This document shows positions 53,671 to 55,464 of a stretch of 55,464 bases of DNA, in pieces. The position numbers and the translations under genes are program-made. The stretch is taken from NCBI GenBank assembly GCA_030530925.1, contig JAUMUA010000005.1:1-55464 (forward strand). The letters are read 5' to 3'. The notes under the pieces were generated by a model. That model was not told the DNA's origin, made no database searches, and saw only the letters and a program-made list of their open reading frames with translations. How positions within the stretch are numbered: the stretch's first letter is position 1; each line of letters opens with the position of its first letter. The DNA is from Rothia sp. (in: high G+C Gram-positive bacteria) (GTDB lineage: Bacteria > Actinomycetota > Actinomycetes > Actinomycetales > Micrococcaceae).

Positions 53671-54474
53671 ATGGCACCACGTACCTTGCATCAAGCAATG
53701 GCCTACTTAGGGCTCGCTGAGCAAACTGAACCGGTGCGTGATACCCGGTCGCGTCAGGAAGTGCAGTACGAAGACCGTTTTGACGATTATCAAGATACTC
53801 AGGACGTGCATTATGACAACCTTGAGGTAGATCATTTTGATAATTACACCGAGGATGACTTCGCCCCGAACGATCGCTATGAAGACTCCCGTTCTTCTTT
53901 CGGTTCGGTGCGAGAAGGTTCCGTTCGAGAAGAAAATGACCGCTCATTTCAAGGGTCTGCATCTCAGGAGTATTCAGAGCCAGCGTCCTCGCGAAGCGCT
54001 GATACGGTAGATCGTTCATCTCGCACCGTATTGCATGAAGTTGCTCCAGAGCCTCGTAGCAGTAGACCTGCCCCTACGGGGCCGTTGGCAGCAGTCACGC
54101 CCCTGGAGCCGCGAGCCACCTCAACTGCTCAAAAGACACCCCAAACCCCATCATCCACCACTGAAAGCGAAGAAGAATTGCGCCGTATCACCACCATTCA
54201 CCCCCGTTCATACAACGATGCAAAAATCATTGGTGAATCTTTCCGTGAAAACATCCCCGTCATTATGAATGTCACTGACATGGGTGACTCTGAGGCTAAG
54301 CGCTTGGTAGATTTCTCGGCTGGTTTGGCATTTGCTCTTCACGGTTCCATCGAACGAGTTACCGACAAAGTATTCCTGTTGACTCCTGCAAATCTTGAGG
54401 TTTTAGGCGCAGAGGGTGCTGAAGTTCCGGTTGCCTTAGACAGCGAACCCTCTGACCTTTTTGATCAGGACTAA
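53671..54474 (+). CDS. sepF: Cell division protein SepF
   Basis: It tethers FtsZ to the membrane. 267 residues. The C-terminal SepF domain (about 170-250) begins [19 protein letters not shown] and includes [18 protein letters not shown]. The first residues ([12 protein letters not shown]) form the amphipathic membrane-binding helix. In between lies a long disordered linker, rich in Asp, Glu and Tyr first and then Ser, Pro and Thr. ATG at 53671 is preceded by GGAG. The 145-base gap before it holds only a weak GGCGC/GCGCC hairpin (53570-53582) and may contain a promoter. Confidence 0.95.
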   Translation: MAPRTLHQAMAYLGLAEQTEPVRDTRSRQEVQYEDRFDDYQDTQDVHYDNLEVDHFDNYTEDDFAPNDRYEDSRSSFGSVREGSVREENDRSFQGSASQEYSEPASSRSADTVDRSSRTVLHEVAPEPRSSRPAPTGPLAAVTPLEPRATSTAQKTPQTPSSTTESEEELRRITTIHPRSYNDAKIIGESFRENIPVIMNVTDMGDSEAKRLVDFSAGLAFALHGSIERVTDKVFLLTPANLEVLGAEGAEVPVALDSEPSDLFDQD

Positions 54475-54485
54475 GGTAAATTCTC

Positions 54486-54785
54486 GTGGGCTATGTTTTT
54501 GCGCTCCTGACGATTGCTGTTTACCTGGTTTTTATGGCGCTGACCTTGCGCGTGGTGTTGGACTGGGTACAAATGTTTGCTCGGTATTGGCGCCCGCGCG
54601 GTGCGGCGCTCGTCCTTGCTTCCGCTGTATATGCGGTTACTGATCCCCCCATGAATTTCTTACGCAAACGGGTACGACCACTTAATATCGGGGGGATGTC
54701 TTTAGATATTGCCTTCTTGATTTTTGCTGTAGCGGTATGGATTTTATTTTCAATTTTGAGAACACTGACCTATAACTTTAGTTAG
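54486..54785 (+). CDS. YggT-family membrane protein
   Basis: 99 residues with two hydrophobic segments (about 3-25 and 73-92) that flank the family core RVVLDWVQMFARYWRPRG and TDPPMNFLRKRVRPL. The role is not firmly known; homologues beside divIVA or sepF are linked to cell division or osmotic tolerance. Start is GTG at 54486, 11 bases after the sepF stop, with AAGG nine bases upstream, so co-expression with sepF is likely. Confidence 0.9.
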   Translation: MGYVFALLTIAVYLVFMALTLRVVLDWVQMFARYWRPRGAALVLASAVYAVTDPPMNFLRKRVRPLNIGGMSLDIAFLIFAVAVWILFSILRTLTYNFS

Positions 54786-55064
54786 CGGAGAGAGTAACCA
54801 ACCTATTTCTGGTGAGTTCTGAAGACACATTGCTGAGTAGTGAGAAAATTTGGCTTGATGCTGTTTGAGTGTATGACCTGATCACTCCCACATTGTCAAG
54901 AGTAATGGAGTGTCTGAAATGCTTACTTTGAATAAACTCACATGTATTGTTGGTTATGAATATGAAAAAATGGGTAGAATTCTAGCGGCGAAGATGTTTT
55001 AGGGATGAGCATCATCTCGCCGGGGAGTCCTAAACTACGCAAAATTTTTAGAGGTGAATAATTA
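54786..55064 (+). promoter_or_regulatory. divIVA upstream region
   Basis: No gene is seen in these 279 bases. An imperfect hairpin (CGGCGA near 54985 with TCGCCG near 55020, AT bulge) lies about 40 bases before the divIVA start. GAGGTG (55051-55056) is the ribosome-binding site. A separate divIVA promoter is likely. Confidence 0.4.
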
Positions 55065-55464
55065 GTGGCCCTTACACCAGAAGAAGTCATTAACAAACGG
55101 TTCCAGGCAACCAAGTTCAAAGAGGGCTACAACCCTGAAGAAGTCGATGATTTCCTTGATGAAATTGTTATTGAGCTACGCCGTCTGAACGCTGAGAACT
55201 CCAGCCTTAAGCGTCAGCTTGAAGATGCTGAGAACCGCGCTGCCAATGCCGCAGTTGCCCCTGTTGCTGAAGAACAATACGTTGAAACCTCCGAGTCTAT
55301 GGTTCAAGAGGTTGAGCCGGTTGAAGAACCAGCTCCTGTTACTGAATCGGCTCCTGAGTCTGCCCTCGGTGCCAGCACCAGTAGCGCCGCCTCATTGCTT
55401 GCTATGGCACAGAAGGTTCACGACGACTACGTACTTGAAGGTCAGCGCGAGAAGGATCGTCTGG
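55065..55464 (+). CDS. divIVA: Cell polarity protein DivIVA/Wag31, N-terminal part (cut by window edge)
   Basis: 133 codons are visible. The N-terminal membrane-curvature domain begins ALTPEEVINKRFQATKFKEG and continues with YNPEEVDDFLDEI and a coiled coil (LRRLNAENSSLKRQLEDAE). An acidic Pro/Glu/Val-rich spacer (about 65-105) follows, then the start of the second coiled coil (ASLLAMAQKVHDDYVLEG). Start is GTG at 55065 with GAGGTG eight bases upstream. DivIVA marks poles and septa and recruits wall-synthesis enzymes in actinobacteria. The 3' end lies outside the window. Confidence 0.96.
   Translation, partial: MALTPEEVINKRFQATKFKEGYNPEEVDDFLDEIVIELRRLNAENSSLKRQLEDAENRAANAAVAPVAEEQYVETSESMVQEVEPVEEPAPVTESAPESALGASTSSAASLLAMAQKVHDDYVLEGQREKDRL

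Overview
The window is a chromosomal segment of a Gram-positive actinobacterium. Gene content and order match the family Micrococcaceae, and a Rothia-like organism of moderate GC (the R. dentocariosa type) is my best inference. Supporting points are mycothione reductase, Wag31-type DivIVA, SepF, a GarA-like FHA protein beside two MerR regulators, a PknL-like kinase divergent from an Rv2175c-like protein, and the complete actinobacterial dcw cluster. MurE carries a DDDPHDEP signature instead of the DNPR motif of diaminopimelate-adding enzymes, which fits an L-lysine peptidoglycan. No rRNA, tRNA, CRISPR array, prophage or recognisable transposase was seen.

Layout, left to right. 1-2594: a partial acyl-CoA dehydrogenase-like gene and an ABC-class ATPase, both minus strand. 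2753-8067: glycerol catabolism (glpD, glpF, glpK on minus) with a divergent SorC-type regulator. 8120-12667: a LysR regulator divergent from bifunctional putA. 12963-16905: gcvH, garA-like, ftsR-like MerR, a second MerR, then a convergent ParA ATPase with a very acidic insertion. 17217-20666: pyruvate carboxylase. 20780-22494: a small AT-richer islet bounded by two almost identical 65-bp palindromic repeats, holding a frameshifted membrane-anchored Asp-box protein and a small membrane protein. 22592-32494: mycothione reductase, then lipid and signalling genes (acyl-CoA ligase, esterase, acyltransferase, class II DAHP synthase, PknL-like kinase, Rv2175c-like DNA-binding protein, polyprenyl synthase) in an order resembling the Mycobacterium tuberculosis Rv2187-Rv2173 region. 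32668-34361: DNA polymerase IV and a DUF3040 membrane protein. 34710-55464: the dcw cluster mraZ-rsmH-ftsL-ftsI-murE-murF-mraY-murD-ftsW-murG-murC-ftsQ-ftsZ-pgeF-yggS-sepF-yggT-divIVA, the last gene running off the window.

How the genes work together. The glp block imports glycerol, phosphorylates it and oxidises it to dihydroxyacetone phosphate. PutA converts proline to glutamate, and pyruvate carboxylase refills oxaloacetate. The GarA-like protein in other actinobacteria controls 2-oxoglutarate flux. The dcw genes make lipid II (MurC-F, MraY, MurG), polymerise and crosslink it at the septum (FtsW, FtsI), and build and position the divisome (FtsZ, SepF, FtsQ, FtsL, DivIVA).

Points that stand out: (1) mraY, expected to be essential, is out of frame by what looks like an 8-nt deletion; (2) ParA carries an insertion of about 95 residues that is about half Asp/Glu; (3) the repeat-bounded islet; (4) several long intergenic hairpins without U-tracts punctuate the dcw cluster; (5) the GarA-like protein lacks the N-terminal ETTS phosphorylation motif. 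Start codons were re-chosen from Shine-Dalgarno spacing where the longest frame was implausible. All functional calls rest on motif and family recognition by eye, without database searches.
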